Assembly (NCBI GenBank): GCA_007570785.1
Contig: ML660777.1
Location: 6,570,339-6,634,338 of the forward strand
Source: Antilocapra americana
Lineage: Eukaryota; Chordata; Mammalia; Artiodactyla; Antilocapridae
Length of the DNA: 64,000 nt
Direction of reading: 5' to 3'
Part shown: positions 34,373 through 45,989 of the stretch, piece by piece
How positions within the stretch are numbered: the first letter of the stretch is position 1
Layout of the letters: each line of letters opens with the position of its first letter
Program-made: the position numbers and the translations under genes
Notes under the pieces: model-generated
What the model saw: the letters and a program-made list of their open reading frames with translations, nothing else
Database searches by the model: none
What the model was told of the DNA's origin: nothing

Positions 34373-35189
34373 TTTTATACAAGTAAAATAGAATGTTACT
34401 CAACTGGAAACACAGGCATTCTTCCAAAACACTGTGTTTGCAAAGCCCAGTTCCTTCAGATTTCAAAACACTAGAAAGACAGATTGGCCTGAAAATCAGT
34501 AAGTGTTTCCCACCTACTTCCCACTGCTGCTCCCCTAGCTTCAACCTGCTATGTGCGACTGGAGACGGAGCTTCAGCAACTGCTTGTCTGTTTTCTTAGC
34601 ATGGCTTGGCCAGGAGTTGTGAAGTTGGCTCAGAAGACCGGAGTTAGCAGTGACCAGCCAACACACCTCTCAACTGAGCACTAAGTATGGCCGTGAGCCA
34701 AACTGGGCCTTGGCTCTCTGCAGAAGAGAGTTCTCCTAAATAATCACAGCAAAAGGAAGTGAGGAGGTCCTGCTCTCATCATGCAAGTCAAGTTGGCTAA
34801 ATTCTGTCATTTTCTAAGCCTCCCACAAAGAAAACAGTGACTATAAATGTGAAAAAAAAAAAAATCCTCAGATCTAACTTCTATGTCATATTATTGATTT
34901 GGTTCCCTTTTCAGGAGGCTGAAGACTTCCCAAAAAGGAAACTTACATTACTTTTAATTTGCCACAGAGCTTGGCTTTGCATCATTCATCTCAAGAAAAT
35001 CTAAGAACTTCAAAATGCATTAATCCCCAGTGAACTGGATCTTTCTAAAATATTCATTCTCAGTGTTTTGGCAAAGTCACCCCATGTCACTAGCTTAATT
35101 GGTGGCAGGTTATTTTCCAGTTGTCAAATAATCTTTTCCTATTTAAGAGGCAGAAATAAAAACAGTCACTCATAAAGGAATTGAATAAT
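34373..35189. other. Sequence just downstream of the ADGRG6 3' end, nothing recognised
   Basis: No gene or repeat recognised. If transcript cleavage occurs lower than I infer, part of this belongs to the 3' UTR. Confidence 0.4.
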
Positions 35190-35212
35190 TTGGATCACAA
35201 ACAACATAAGCA

Positions 35213-35218
35213 TTTATT
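35213..35218 (-). terminator. ADGRG6: Candidate polyadenylation signal AATAAA
   Basis: The plus strand reads CATTTATTTG, giving AATAAA on the coding strand. A second AATAAA lies 93 bases earlier in the transcript, at 35,306-35,311. Cleavage would be expected 10-30 bases further on. Position is the only support. Confidence 0.4.
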
Positions 35219-37529
35219 TGAAAAACATTTTCCATCTAAGTAAAATGGCAAATCAGCTATAGTAGCTTCTTTACTGCTTATTCTAATCTGTGCTCACAGT
35301 CATTTTTTATTCATCAAATTCAGAGATACTGCTACAAAAAACTATTTCACAAAGTATTTAGAAAAAAATATATACAGTCTCTCTGATAGAAAGTTAATTA
35401 AAATAACAAAGCCAGGCAATATAAAGGTAAGATATAAAACAAGCTCACATTTATAAACACAAATAAATAAATATGTACAAAAGAGTCTATGCCAACATTA
35501 AGCAAACAAAGCTTTACAATGCAAGTCATGGTGACAACAATGGAAAACATATCGGGATCCTAGACTGACTCTAACATAATGTAGTTTAAAAAAAGGAAAA
35601 GGAAGAAAATTAAAAAACAACAAAAACTGAAACTCTTTTCCAACTCTCTTCCAACCCCAGAGAGTCTAAGTTGATATTATTCTCAAAGTTAGGCTAAACT
35701 AAATTTTGGCTCCATAGCTGAATTCCTGATGTTCTGTTCTGAGGGTGCTAAACGAAGGTGAGAACTACATGAGTAGAAGTCAAGTCCACTTGCAAATGTT
35801 TGTATTCAGCTGTTTCTCCATTTTTTTTATCCTTACCCGATTACTGGAAATTTCTAAAGTGGAGCTTTAGAATATCAAATATGACAATCAAATTGTCAAA
35901 TATGAAAAAAACATTTTTCCCAGATCTGCATGAATACAAGTATAAATCAAAGATATTTTTAAAGCTCTCACTTTAATTACTTTTAACTGCATAAGCACTT
36001 CGGGTAGAAATCTCACAGTTGAAAGCTAATTAAATTCTATCATCTCTAAGGCTTGGAGGAGAGTATATGAAGATTCAGTGATTAGTTAAGGTTAACTTTC
36101 ATCTAGATGCAATCTCTGCCAAAATAAGCAGCCACATGGAAAACGATGTGACTCTGCTGTAGGGAATCTTAGTGACCTCAGATTTACTATCTTTTCCTTC
36201 TGTCTACATCCCTCTCCTGGGAAGGCCAGGCTGAGCCATGCTTTTATCTTCCAGAACAGTGTTTCAGAATGCGACAAAATGGAATGGTATGAAAACTCAT
36301 TACCACATCATCACCTGTTTGGGTCTAGCAAAAACCTTCATGACTGAGGATAGGTGGAAGGTGAGACGTCCCTTGGTTGCTGCACAGTCTGAGAGCTTTC
36401 CTATGTCTCACACTGAGGGCTACTTGCTTCCTGCACAGAGGGAAATGTCCCCAGGTGCTCAGTCTGGCTTCTGCCTTTAAGCAGTTTCGTTCTGCCAGAA
36501 TGTCTCATTTTCTCATCCCTTAGGCTGCTTCCAGGACCTGAAACATCTCAAATAACCCAGAACAAATGTAAAGGTATAGCACATATTGAGACCAATTTCT
36601 AAGAAACTGGACACTCATCCATTCTTTAAGAACAATTAAAATGTGGTCTCCTACACATTCATTAGCAAGCACATTACTCAGGATAGTCTGAAAGTTAGGC
36701 TAAAAGCTGCTTAATATTATGCATGGCTTATATGCAGAAACCTAATCCATAAATAACACCCCATCTAGCCAGATCTCCTCTGGCTCTTATAATCAGAGGA
36801 CCTATATACAAATAGTTTTCAGACTGGCAAGTGTAGACCCACAAGTTTATATATTATTTTGATTATGATAAGTCACCCACCTAAGTCTTAGTTTATATTC
36901 TTTGGAACAAAACTCTTGAAAGAGGAAGTAAGAGGCTTTTCATTTGTGCAAATGGAAATATCTTAAAAGTCTCTGGAGCTATGACAAGACCATAGAGTCT
37001 CAATAGTTGTTTTTCCCAAAAGGGCAAGACTGTTGTACACAGCATGCCTAATGGAAATTCCATTCCTCCCATGAACCCATGGCTCAATATACAGTAAAGG
37101 GTCAAAAATAGAGGGTAAGAGGTTCATTCCTCAACTATTGTTAAGTTCACTGTAATGAAACCCCAACACTAAATTTGATTCAAAAGTATAGGATTACATT
37201 ATAATTAATAATGATGTTTAAGTCATGTCTTGAATTGGATAAGTGAAACAACATGACTTCATATTAACTAGGTCAAAATTTGGGGAATTCTTTCTTAAGC
37301 ATATTGTGGTCTTCATGGTTAAACATTTGCGATAATGGAAAATACACCTTTTTAAAAACTTTGTCAGACATCATTCTTTTGTTATCTGTAGTTTAAAAAA
37401 AAGAGGAAATGCTACTGCATTCATGGAAACCAGCACTGAGATGGGACCTGTGGGCATCCAAAATAGTTTTAAATATTAGTATGCTTTTTAAAAGATTTTT
37501 TGGATGTAGACCACTGAATTTGTTTCAAT

Positions 37530-37666
37530 ATTGTCTCAGTTTTCTGTTTTGACTGCGAGGCCTGTGGAATCTTAGCTCCCTGACCAGGGATCGAATCCAC
37601 ACCCCACCCTCACCCACTAACATTGGAAGGCAAAGTCTTCACCAGCGGATCATCAGGGAAGTCCCT
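37530..37666 (-). mobile_element. CHR-type SINE inside the 3' UTR
   Basis: GACTGCGAGGCCTGTGGAAT, CTCCCTGACCAGGGATCGAA and GGATCATCAGGGAAGTCCCT: a reverse-oriented CHR SINE on the plus strand's view, hence in sense with the ADGRG6 transcript. Confidence 0.8.
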
Positions 37667-38130
37667 ATTAGTATGCCTCTGCTTGCTGGGAAAGATGATG
37701 GAGCAAATGGCCGTATCCAAACCTAATTATTAGGTGGAGTGTGAATAAACTCCACTTGTCCATAGAGTTTACTAAACTTGTCCATAGCCTGGCCTGTTTC
37801 TTGTCCTCTAACCTTAATATTTCACCTCCCAGCCCAAGTTTTGATTGGTCATTTCAATTATATATTTAAAAAATCCTATCCCCTGTGGGTACTGAATCAT
37901 GCTGCTCTTGGTAGTGAAGTTTTAGTGATGATGGAAACTCCCCCATGGAAGAAACACACTGAAAAGACAGACAGTGAATTTCACAAACGCCTTCTTTCAC
38001 AAAACACATTATTCTTCATATATATACAGTTACCTAGGGAAGACCACTTTTACATCTGCTAGTCAGAGTTTGACTGCTTGCACATCTTCGTGTTTGTGCA
38101 GACTGACTTCTCTTTCTTATATTAAAGATA

Positions 38131-38309
38131 TCAAAACTTTGTGCTGTGGCTGAAAGTATCTGACATGATAATATTTTTATAGAAATTATCTGAATGGGCA
38201 CTGCAATAACCCTTGACCTTATCAATGACCTGATGGACAGGAATGATCGATGTTTGTTCTCCATCAGCATGAGTCAGTTTTGATGAAGACTTGTCCATGG
38301 AAGAATTGT
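38131..38309 (-). CDS. ADGRG6: ADGRG6 terminal coding exon (C-terminal tail)
   Basis: This exon encodes the last 58 residues of the receptor's cytoplasmic tail, plus two bases of a split Asp codon, then TGA at 38,131-38,133. The acceptor is TTCTTTCAG before ACAATTC, and the phase matches the donor at 44,085. The peptide begins [18 protein letters not shown] and ends [13 protein letters not shown]. From memory this is the longer (alpha-type) C-terminus of human GPR126. The tail of this receptor is intracellular and rich in Ser and Thr, so it is a likely phosphorylation region. The first 46 bases are also open in a second frame (to a TGA at 38,264-38,266) that corresponds to the other known human ending. 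Downstream is the 3' UTR. Confidence 0.94.
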
Positions 38310-39187
38310 CTGAAAGAAATGATACAAGAAATTAGGCTGCAAGATGAGCTGGTGACATGCCTGAGGTTGGACATTCTATTTTGCACATTAAAGAAGATCA
38401 CAAAGGAAATAAAGCTCTGATCCTTTCTTAGGTTTGGTAGCAGGCAGCACTAAAATTTCATGTTTTTCATCTTCAAAGTGCATTCCTGCATATGAATGAA
38501 TGTTAATGTTCCTTCTAGTAATTTGTAGGGGTTTGTTTTAAGAACTGTTCTTCTAAGTGGTATTTTTCAAAAAGCCAGTGAATAGAGTCATCAGATAATT
38601 GAGGCAAAAATATATATGGCAAATGGCTTGCACATAGTAATGACAGATTATATAACAATGAATTAAAAGGTGCTGAAATATCTGTGGAAGAAACAATATG
38701 ATGTCTACAGTATGTTTTCACAGTAATAGAGAAAGGGGAAAATGTGTAGGTGGCTATGAGTTGGTAGATTCAAGGGGATTCATTATATTATCCTCTCTAC
38801 TTTTATATGTGTTTGACATTGCATAGGAAAATTTTTAATGAAACATAATTTAAAGAATTTTGGAAAAGTGAATAAAAAACATAAAAGCTATTTTGAACAC
38901 ATTTTCTTATGGGAAAAACTTGTGAAATAATTGCAATATAGAAAAAGGGCATCTTTTATGAATTATTTTTAAATTATAAAATCCAAAATTATCTTTATCA
39001 AAAATATTTCAAGTATATGTTTTCATTAACTATGCTATAGTCTCAGAATAATGTTATTGCTGGCAGCAATAAAATCAAAGCAACTAACAGTAATAAAGGA
39101 TTACTAAATACATTTCAGTCCTAAATTTCTTTTCCTAGACTCATAGCTTTCTAAAATTGGCTCAGCCAATACCTTGAAACTCTGTCG
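38310..39187 (-). other. ADGRG6: ADGRG6 intron sequence, nothing recognised
   Basis: AT-rich intron between the terminal exon and the alternative 46-nt exon. No other feature seen. Confidence 0.6.
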
Positions 39188-39302
39188 TGTGTGTGTATGT
39201 GTTAGTTGCTCAGTCCTGTCTCTTTGTGACCCCAAGGACAGTAGCCGGCCACCCTCTTCTGTCCGTGGAATCAACCTTTTTCTCCAAGCAAGAAAACTGG
39301 AA
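39188..39302 (-). mobile_element. Bov-A fragment
   Basis: GTGTTAGTTGCTCAGTCCTG, TCTTTGTGACCCCAAGGACA and CAAGCAAGAAAACTGG: a short diverged Bov-A unit. Confidence 0.82.
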
Positions 39303-40791
39303 ACTCTGTTAAACACTATTACCTATAAATATACATGACTATCTTCATGTACCCTATGAGTATCTTGTAAGTAGCTGCTTTCTTCCCTCTTCCAACAAAT
39401 TTTGGAAAAGCATTCTATCTTAAAATCAACTACAGAGATTTCACATCGGTGAATGAGCAAATATGACCTTCTACAAAGCACTCAGTCTCCTGCAGTTGTA
39501 TCATCTCTATTCACTGTGGAAGAGGCAAAAATGCTATCATGAAAAACTGCATCTAGAAATCATGGCTCAAAATGGAATGTTCACTCCAGGTATTTTATAT
39601 TTTGAGTATGCTGGACCCAGTATGTGACTTAACATTAAAAATCCATCCATAATTGGCAAAAGCCATCGCTATTGTATCTGTTGTCTTTGGAAATGACTCA
39701 AATTGTTCAATTGTGGTCTTGGTGTTGGAGCAGACACTAAATATAATGAAAGCTAAAATAGAAAATGGTGTGTCCATCTCACTAGAGGAAGCAAGAGAGA
39801 ACAGATGGTCTATGGGAAGAGTGGGCAAACTGAAGCTTGGTGGGATGACCCAGGATTGGTGGAAAAAAGGCTCAGAGGTCATTAGATAAGGGTCCCTCCC
39901 CATTCAGCTCTCAGCAAGCTGGTAGATTTTATGCTTTCCGTCCGTTCACACATTCACTAGCCATTGGTTTTCTGTTGGGAATTTTTCTATTGACTTAAAT
40001 CTCAATAATGAACAATTTATACTTGAAGTTTTTAGAAAACTAAACATCCTCAAAAAAAAAAAACCTTCAAAGATACATTCATTCTATTTCATTGACAACT
40101 TCCAGGGGCACACAGTTTTTAAAGACTTTGACCAGCTCCATTCCAAATATGTGACCCAATTTTCTGTATCTTCACAGTCTAATAAAGTAAAATTCTGAGC
40201 TAGGTCTGTGTTTCTACATATATGCTATTTCCAGTTTCTGAAATTCCCAGTTATAGTTATTATATTGTGGATAATATAGATTTTTGATTATTGCAATAAG
40301 TCTGAAAACCAGGGGCTAGGGAAATGAACTATTATTTGACTGATGCTGAAATTTCAAGCAGACAAAAGTCCTCAAAAAGCAGGCTTGGAATCGACAATTT
40401 CTCTTTTATGACTTCTGTGAATGTACCATGACATATCCAGTAATTCATAAGAGCAGTGAAAAGGTAAAGAATTGTACTTCATTCTACAATGAACCTCTCA
40501 AGTATTGCCTTTTTTCCCTTTCTGTTACATGACCCACTAACTCCAGAGCATGGTACATTTCCTAGAAAGAGCAGCTTGCAGATACCCCCATGCAGAGAAG
40601 AGCCAGCCCAGCACATGACCAGCTGACAGTTCAGAAATTCCAGCTCAATGCAGGAATGTCTCTGTGCTAGCTGAGAAGTATTGTAAAGAAGAAGCCGTTT
40701 TGCTGGTGCAACAAGTCTTAGTTTAATCCATGCAAATATTCTATTACCTTGCAGAAATATTCATGCATTCAAAAAAGTAATAAAAGTTTAC
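39303..40791 (-). other. ADGRG6: ADGRG6 intron sequence, nothing recognised
   Basis: About 1.5 kb AT-rich intron with no repeat I can name. The short frames here lack splice context. Confidence 0.55.
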
Positions 40792-40837
40792 CTGAATGAT
40801 CCACTTTTGTTGAAGGAATGATCTTAGAAGACATTAT
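40792..40837 (-). other. ADGRG6: ADGRG6 alternative 46-nt exon carrying an in-frame stop
   Basis: On the minus strand GGAATTGTAG precedes ATAATGTCTTC, and the block ends CATTCAG before GTAAAC, so both splice sites look usable. Joined to the exon ending at 44,085 it reads Asp-Asn-Val-Phe and then TAA at 40,824-40,826. After the stop, the same frame continues DHSFNKSGSF, matching the human beta-isoform exon as I remember it (Tyr codon in place of the stop). Length 46 is not a multiple of three, so inclusion also shifts the frame of the terminal exon. The stop lies about 32 bases before the last junction, probably too close to trigger nonsense-mediated decay. Inclusion would give a shortened tail. 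It could instead be an exon no longer used in this lineage. Confidence 0.8.
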
Positions 40838-41143
40838 CTACAATTCCAAGAAATAAACCATCTAGATATCCATGATGACATGTGGTGACTTTCTACATAC
40901 CCCAAGTGACCTAGGTATACTATACCAGCAGTCTCACTGAGAACTGGCTAGGTTCCAGAAGACCCTTTATATGTCAACTGGCTGGAGTGATTATTTCATG
41001 AAAGTCATGTCATACCCTTGACTGTATATTTATACTAGTTAACAAGAACCTGTTTAACCCCAAATGTTTGAAAATAAACAATTAACATTAGTGAAGTCTT
41101 CAAAAATAAATATCCAAGATTTTGAAATAGTAAAACTTTTCTT
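40838..41143 (-). other. ADGRG6: ADGRG6 intron sequence, nothing recognised
   Basis: AT-rich intron, no feature seen. Confidence 0.5.
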
Positions 41144-41418
41144 TGGTATCACCATTTCTTTTTTTTTTTTTACGTGTCTTTTTTACCTATAGAAGAAATG
41201 TCAAAGAGAAGCATCTCTCAATTGTAAAAGTGTACATCATATAAAATCAAGAACATTTTATAGTAAGTTGCTAGTTTGTTTATTCATTCTATATGCTAAC
41301 TTTTTTTTTTAATTTTCTTTACTTTATTGTGTTGGTTTTGCCATACATTGACATGAATCCACCATGGGTATACATATGTTCCCCCTCCAGAACCCCCCTC
41401 CCTGGTATCACCATTTCT
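41144..41418 (-). mobile_element. 5'-truncated L1 with apparent 3' transduction and target-site duplication
   Basis: Perfect 16-bp direct repeats TGGTATCACCATTTCT lie at 41,144-41,159 and 41,403-41,418. Between them, read on the minus strand, are 92 bases of L1 3' UTR end (41,311-41,402, containing AATAAA), a first poly(A) (41,301-41,310), about 130 bases unrelated to L1 (41,172-41,300) and a second poly(A) (41,160-41,171) next to the repeat. This is the structure of read-through past the L1's own poly(A) site. It lies in an ADGRG6 intron, in sense orientation with the gene. Confidence 0.82.
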
Positions 41419-41729
41419 ACAATCCCTTTTATCTTCTAGTCAGTTTTCCCCATGATGCTATTTCCAAATATTTTATACTTTTAAAATGCCCTCTGTTCCA
41501 AAATATCTACCTGTTATCTTCTTTACCGTTTTAATAGTTATTTTTCAAGCTAGCTATTCTCAGTTATATTAAGAGGAAAATAATTCAATTGGGCTAATTC
41601 CTATGCATTCACAACTAACTTATAATGCATTAAGCATTTGGATTTTAAAGGGGAGACAAAATGACTATCTAATTTTAAGGCTGATTTAATAAAGTATAAA
41701 ACTCACTCATTGTAAGTGCAGGAGAGCCT
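41419..41729 (-). other. ADGRG6: ADGRG6 intron sequence, nothing recognised
   Basis: No feature recognised. Confidence 0.5.
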
Positions 41730-41965
41730 TGCACAATATTTGGGGTTAGGGGCATTGACTTCCTGAACAACTGAAAATCTGAGTATAATTTACAGTTGAT
41801 TCTCTGTGTCTGAGCTTCTTCAGTGTCCACAGTTCTGTATCCATGTATTCAGTGAAATGCAGACCATGTAATACTATTTGTTGTACTTAGAACTAAAATA
41901 AAAACCTGCATATAACTGGACCTGCACAGTTCAAACTGTTTTGTTCAAGAGTTAACTGTAAATGA
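41730..41965 (-). mobile_element. Tigger-type MITE remnant
   Basis: The reverse complement starts TTTACAGTTAACTCTTGAAC and contains GGTCCAGTTATATGCAGGTT and GAATCAACTGTAAATTATAC, wording of an old mammalian Tc-mariner-derived element. The name is from memory. Confidence 0.6.
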
Positions 41966-42234
41966 TATTTTTGTGCCAGGGAACTACCAATTAGGTAGAC
42001 TAATCTATCTCAGATTATACACCTGTTATTGTGTTTCTTACACAGGTGTTTCAGGCAAGAATGCAAAGGCCTCTTAATTTTAAGGAAAACTGCTTGTGTG
42101 CAAGACTCAAAGACTGCACCCCATTCTGGAAGAGTTCATAGCTTCTCTTCAATTCCCCCAAAGTATCCCTGACTTGAAGAAACGTTAAGAACTGCTGTCC
42201 TAAGCTGCTCCAAGTTTTCAGATATTTTTTAAAA

Positions 42235-42568
42235 ATAATTTTATTATTTATTGGCTCTGTATCTTCGTTGCTGGGTGGGCTTTTCTCCAGTTGTGGCGAA
42301 CAGGGGCTACTCTCTAGTTGTGTGCAGGCTTCTCATCGCAGTGGCTTCTCTTGGTGCTGAGCGCTCGAGGGCGCCCAGGCTACAATAGTCGAGGCACAAG
42401 GGCTCAGGAGTTGCAGTTCCTGGGCTCTACAGCACAGGCTAGATAGTTGTGGCACACGGGCTGAGTTGCTCCTGGGCATGTGGGATATTCCCAGACCAGG
42501 GATCGAACCCATGTCTCCTGCATTGGCAGGCAGGAATCTTTACTGCTGAGCCACCAGGGAGGCCCTTC
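42235..42568 (-). mobile_element. Long CHR-type SINE
   Basis: TTATTTATTGGCTCTGTATC, GTTGTGTGCAGGCTTCTCAT, CGCAGTGGCTTCTCTTGGTG, GGGATCGAACCCATGTCTCC and CCACCAGGGAGGCCC: a full-length (about 330-base) cetartiodactyl tRNA-Glu SINE in reverse orientation. Confidence 0.88.
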
Positions 42569-43554
42569 AGATCTTTCTTTGACTTCTTTTGGAATTAAAA
42601 AACTCTCTAAACATTCAAACTTTGTTCCACAGTACTATCTTGAATCCCAGGCAGTGGGCAGCAGTAGTGCAAGCAGGGACATGTGGAAAGATTCAAAGGT
42701 ACATAAGGGTCATTTGAAATGCAAGTGTTATAATGGGATCATTTACACACATATCACACAAATCACTCCATTCTTGTCAAATATGAATCTTTTGGTGCCA
42801 TTTGCTCCTGCCTACCTTTATTAGCTAAACAAATACAAAATTTAAAAGTTATTCCCATTACCTTTTATAAGCATCTTTCATTTAGAAAGTGCTGGATATT
42901 GAGTGTTGAGAGCTGTTTGACCAAGGCTTAATCAGTATTTAAAAGTAGTATTTCTGCTTTTTCACCTGAAGTTATTAAAGGAGTATACCTTTTCACATTG
43001 TTCACTGGCTATCAAGGACTGCAAAATGGTCTGCAGGCATATGTCATTTTATTTCACTTTTCTTTAAAGCCCTTCCCAGACATTGCAGTTTTTATAAATC
43101 GAAGATCTGTGTTGTCTGATGACAGTCAAGCACACTTTTTAGCAATAAAGTATCTTTTAAAATTAAGGTATGTACGTTTTTTGACATGATTGTATTACAC
43201 ACAGTAGACTGCTGTATAAGCATATATTTATATGTGGCGCATATAAGCACTGAGAGACCAAAAAATTTGTGTGACTCTCTTTACTGAAACATTCAATATA
43301 TTATGGTGGTCTGAAGTCAAATTCTCTGTATGTCTGAAGGTAGCCTGTTTTCACAGTCTTCAGAGTTGTTCGTACATAGGCTTAGTGTCAGAAAGTGTGA
43401 TCATTATAAATATCATGAAGATTTGGTAGCTGAACAAAGATACAATGTTTCTCATCACCTGTATCACTTTCCAAACATAATGTTCCCTCTTTCATATTTA
43501 ATCAGTAAGGTAGGGAGCAATCGCCAGTAACACTTCCAATGGTTAGGGACTTAA
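42569..43554 (-). other. ADGRG6: ADGRG6 intron sequence, nothing recognised
   Basis: About 1 kb without recognisable repeats or exons. Confidence 0.5.
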
Positions 43555-43770
43555 GTATCAATTGAGGTGTAACTGACATATATCATTATTAGTTTTAGGT
43601 GTACAGTATTATGATTTTATATTTGTGTACACGTCAAAGGACTTAAGTCTTTCACATACAACCTGGATGGTGTCTTTTCCTGTTTTCATTCCAACTTGCC
43701 AGGTAACTGTCACACTATGCTGAAATAATCTGCAACTCCATTTCTCTATTTTTTAAATAAAGATATAACT
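43555..43770 (-). mobile_element. Ancient L1 3' UTR remnant
   Basis: AATTGAGGTGTAACTGACAT, TTAGTTTTAGGTGTACAGTA and ATGATTTTATATTTGTGTAC resemble the reverse complement of old L1 3' ends. Confidence 0.6.
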
Positions 43771-44055
43771 TTCAAAAACAAGATGCCATATTTTTTTAGG
43801 AAAATTAAATTTTAAAGCAAACGAAGTTAAAAAAATATTGAGTTAATGATACTCTGACAATGTAAGTTCAATTTTGGTTGTAAAATTTTTTTAAAAAGGA
43901 CAAAATATTCACAAAGGTGTTGAAGGTGCAAATAAATTTTAATTTTCCTAAGTCTAAAATAAGCACTCTAATGGGCACTGTGATCCATGAGTCTTTATGA
44001 CATGCCAGTTCTCACCATGAAAACATGATGGGAAGTGTCCCAGAGAGCATCTTTA

Positions 44056-44502
<447 letters not shown>

Positions 44503-44824
44503 AAACTTTGCCTTGAAAAATCATCACATTATTTAAGTAACTGATTCATAGCATTAGATGCTCTGACACACTGGCAGTGACTCATACAAGAGACTGACAC
44601 GTCAACAGTAACAACTTGAAGAAACAGAAAAGTTTCTTACTTTGACCTTATGCTTAAAATTCTACTTAATATTTTAAGATTGAGAAGTAACCACTGGAGG
44701 TTTTTTTTTTTTAAGAGTAATACTTTTCTTCAGGGATTTTTTTCACATTGAGAAGAATCTCTTTTGTCTAATAATGTAAATGAAGACTTCAAAAATATGG
44801 AAAGGGTATAGTGGATATCCAAGT

Positions 44825-44925
44825 TGTTAAATTAGACATATAACCTTAAACAACTCACTTAACCTATCTGGAATTCGTGCTTCTCCTTTGCAAAATACAA
44901 CAGTCACATCCAAAGTCTTCAGGTC
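44825..44925 (+). repeat. MIR-like SINE remnant
   Basis: CATATAACCTTAAACAACTC followed by ACTTAACCTATCTGGAATTC resembles the MIR core in forward orientation. Diverged. Confidence 0.55.
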
Positions 44926-45029
44926 CCATGCAGCCTTAATAATCTAAGACTCCAACCAAGCATCTTTACACACTCCACCTTCACACCTTGTTACCACTGG
45001 GACCGGGTTGCTCTGACAATAGAAATGTG

Positions 45030-45232
45030 TGTGTGCTCAATCGCGTAGGTGTACCTGATTCTTTGTGACCACATGGACTGCAGCCCGCCAGGCTCCTCTG
45101 TCCATGGAGTTTTCCAGGCAAGAATACTGGAGTGGGTTGCCATTTCAGGGAATCTTCCTGATTCAGGTATCGAACCTGAGTCTCCTGCATTGGCAGGTGG
45201 ATTCTTTACTACTGAGCCACCTGGGAAGCCCA
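45030..45232 (-). mobile_element. Bov-tA SINE, sense in ADGRG6 intron
   Basis: A unit then tRNA head, ending GAGCCACCTGGGAAGCCC on the plus strand. It lies 64 bases past the donor of the exon at 45,297 and is inverted relative to the SINE at 44,298-44,502. Confidence 0.93.
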
Positions 45233-45296
45233 AATGATAAACGCTTCTGACCACACTCTTAATGTAAACAGCTCGATCACGAACATGCCCCTTTAC

Positions 45297-45398
45297 CTGA
45301 GTTGTCTGCCAACCGAAATCTACCACAGCAGAGATGCCGCCTCCACTGTTTCTGAACATTCTCCTTCATAGCACAGTGGAAAATAAATATAAATAAGC
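45297..45398 (-). CDS. ADGRG6: ADGRG6 exon for the end of TM7 and helix 8
   Basis: A 102-base exon, acceptor TTTTGTCCCAG before GCTTATTT, donor AACTCAG before GTAAAG, phase 1 on both sides. It encodes [20 protein letters not shown] followed by [13 protein letters not shown]. This completes the seventh transmembrane helix begun in the exon at 60,571-60,854 (FNSLQG, then LFIFIF), and continues into the amphipathic helix 8 and a CC pair that is a plausible palmitoylation site. The segment is highly conserved among adhesion GPCRs of group G. No substitutions in it look damaging. The intron upstream is 15.2 kb. Confidence 0.97.
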
Positions 45399-45989
45399 CT
45401 GGGACAAAAGAAAATATAAACAATTAGGCAAAATGACACATCGCTAAAGATAAATCTTACAAAACACATGGATTCAATTTAATTTTTTTTTACACCCAAA
45501 TCACTAAGAAACAAAGATCCTAAGAAATCTTTAAATATGCAGCTAATGTTTTAATCCTTTAGAATAGAACACAGAGGCTCAGATAAAACTAGAACAATTA
45601 CATGAGTCTAATTCTGTCCTTGTTTTATTCAGTATTTGTCATCAAGTAACCTAAAGACTAATCTGAAATAGGCAATATTCAATTTAAGAGACAATGTTTC
45701 CCTTATATCTGTTTTAAAATTATGTGAAAACATTCATGGGCTCATCATCTATTTCAGTTTGTGTATTCTAAGCTATTTTATGTAGGCATGTTATTGTAAG
45801 TCTGGGCCGTAGAAAAGTGGTATTTTTACAAGTCAAAAATGGCCCCAAATCAGCAATTTCATGTAGCTCCACCTGGCCTGCTTTAGTTTCTCAACATTTT
45901 AATGCAGAAGTATTTCTGTATTGTCAAGTGGTCTTCATATATTTATTGTTTGCCTGCATCTATCAAAAACTGCATCACTTGTGCTTTGG
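45399..45989 (-). other. ADGRG6: ADGRG6 intron sequence, nothing recognised
   Basis: AT-rich, no feature recognised. Confidence 0.5.

Larger units (their letters stand above)
35190..38130 (-). other. ADGRG6: Inferred ADGRG6 3' UTR
   Basis: The minus-strand sequence after the TGA at 38,131-38,133 continues for about 2.9 kb without any further splice-site-flanked coding block. The interval is nearly free of ruminant SINEs apart from one CHR copy, as expected of a terminal exon. Two AATAAA signals on the minus strand (at 35,306-35,311 and 35,213-35,218) mark plausible ends. The length is an inference; transcript data would fix it. Confidence 0.55.

Noticed and set aside
38034..38270. 78-codon minus frame [20 protein letters not shown]
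   Set aside because: Wrong frame of the terminal ADGRG6 exon; the exon frame is fixed by splice phase and by the recognised tail sequence.
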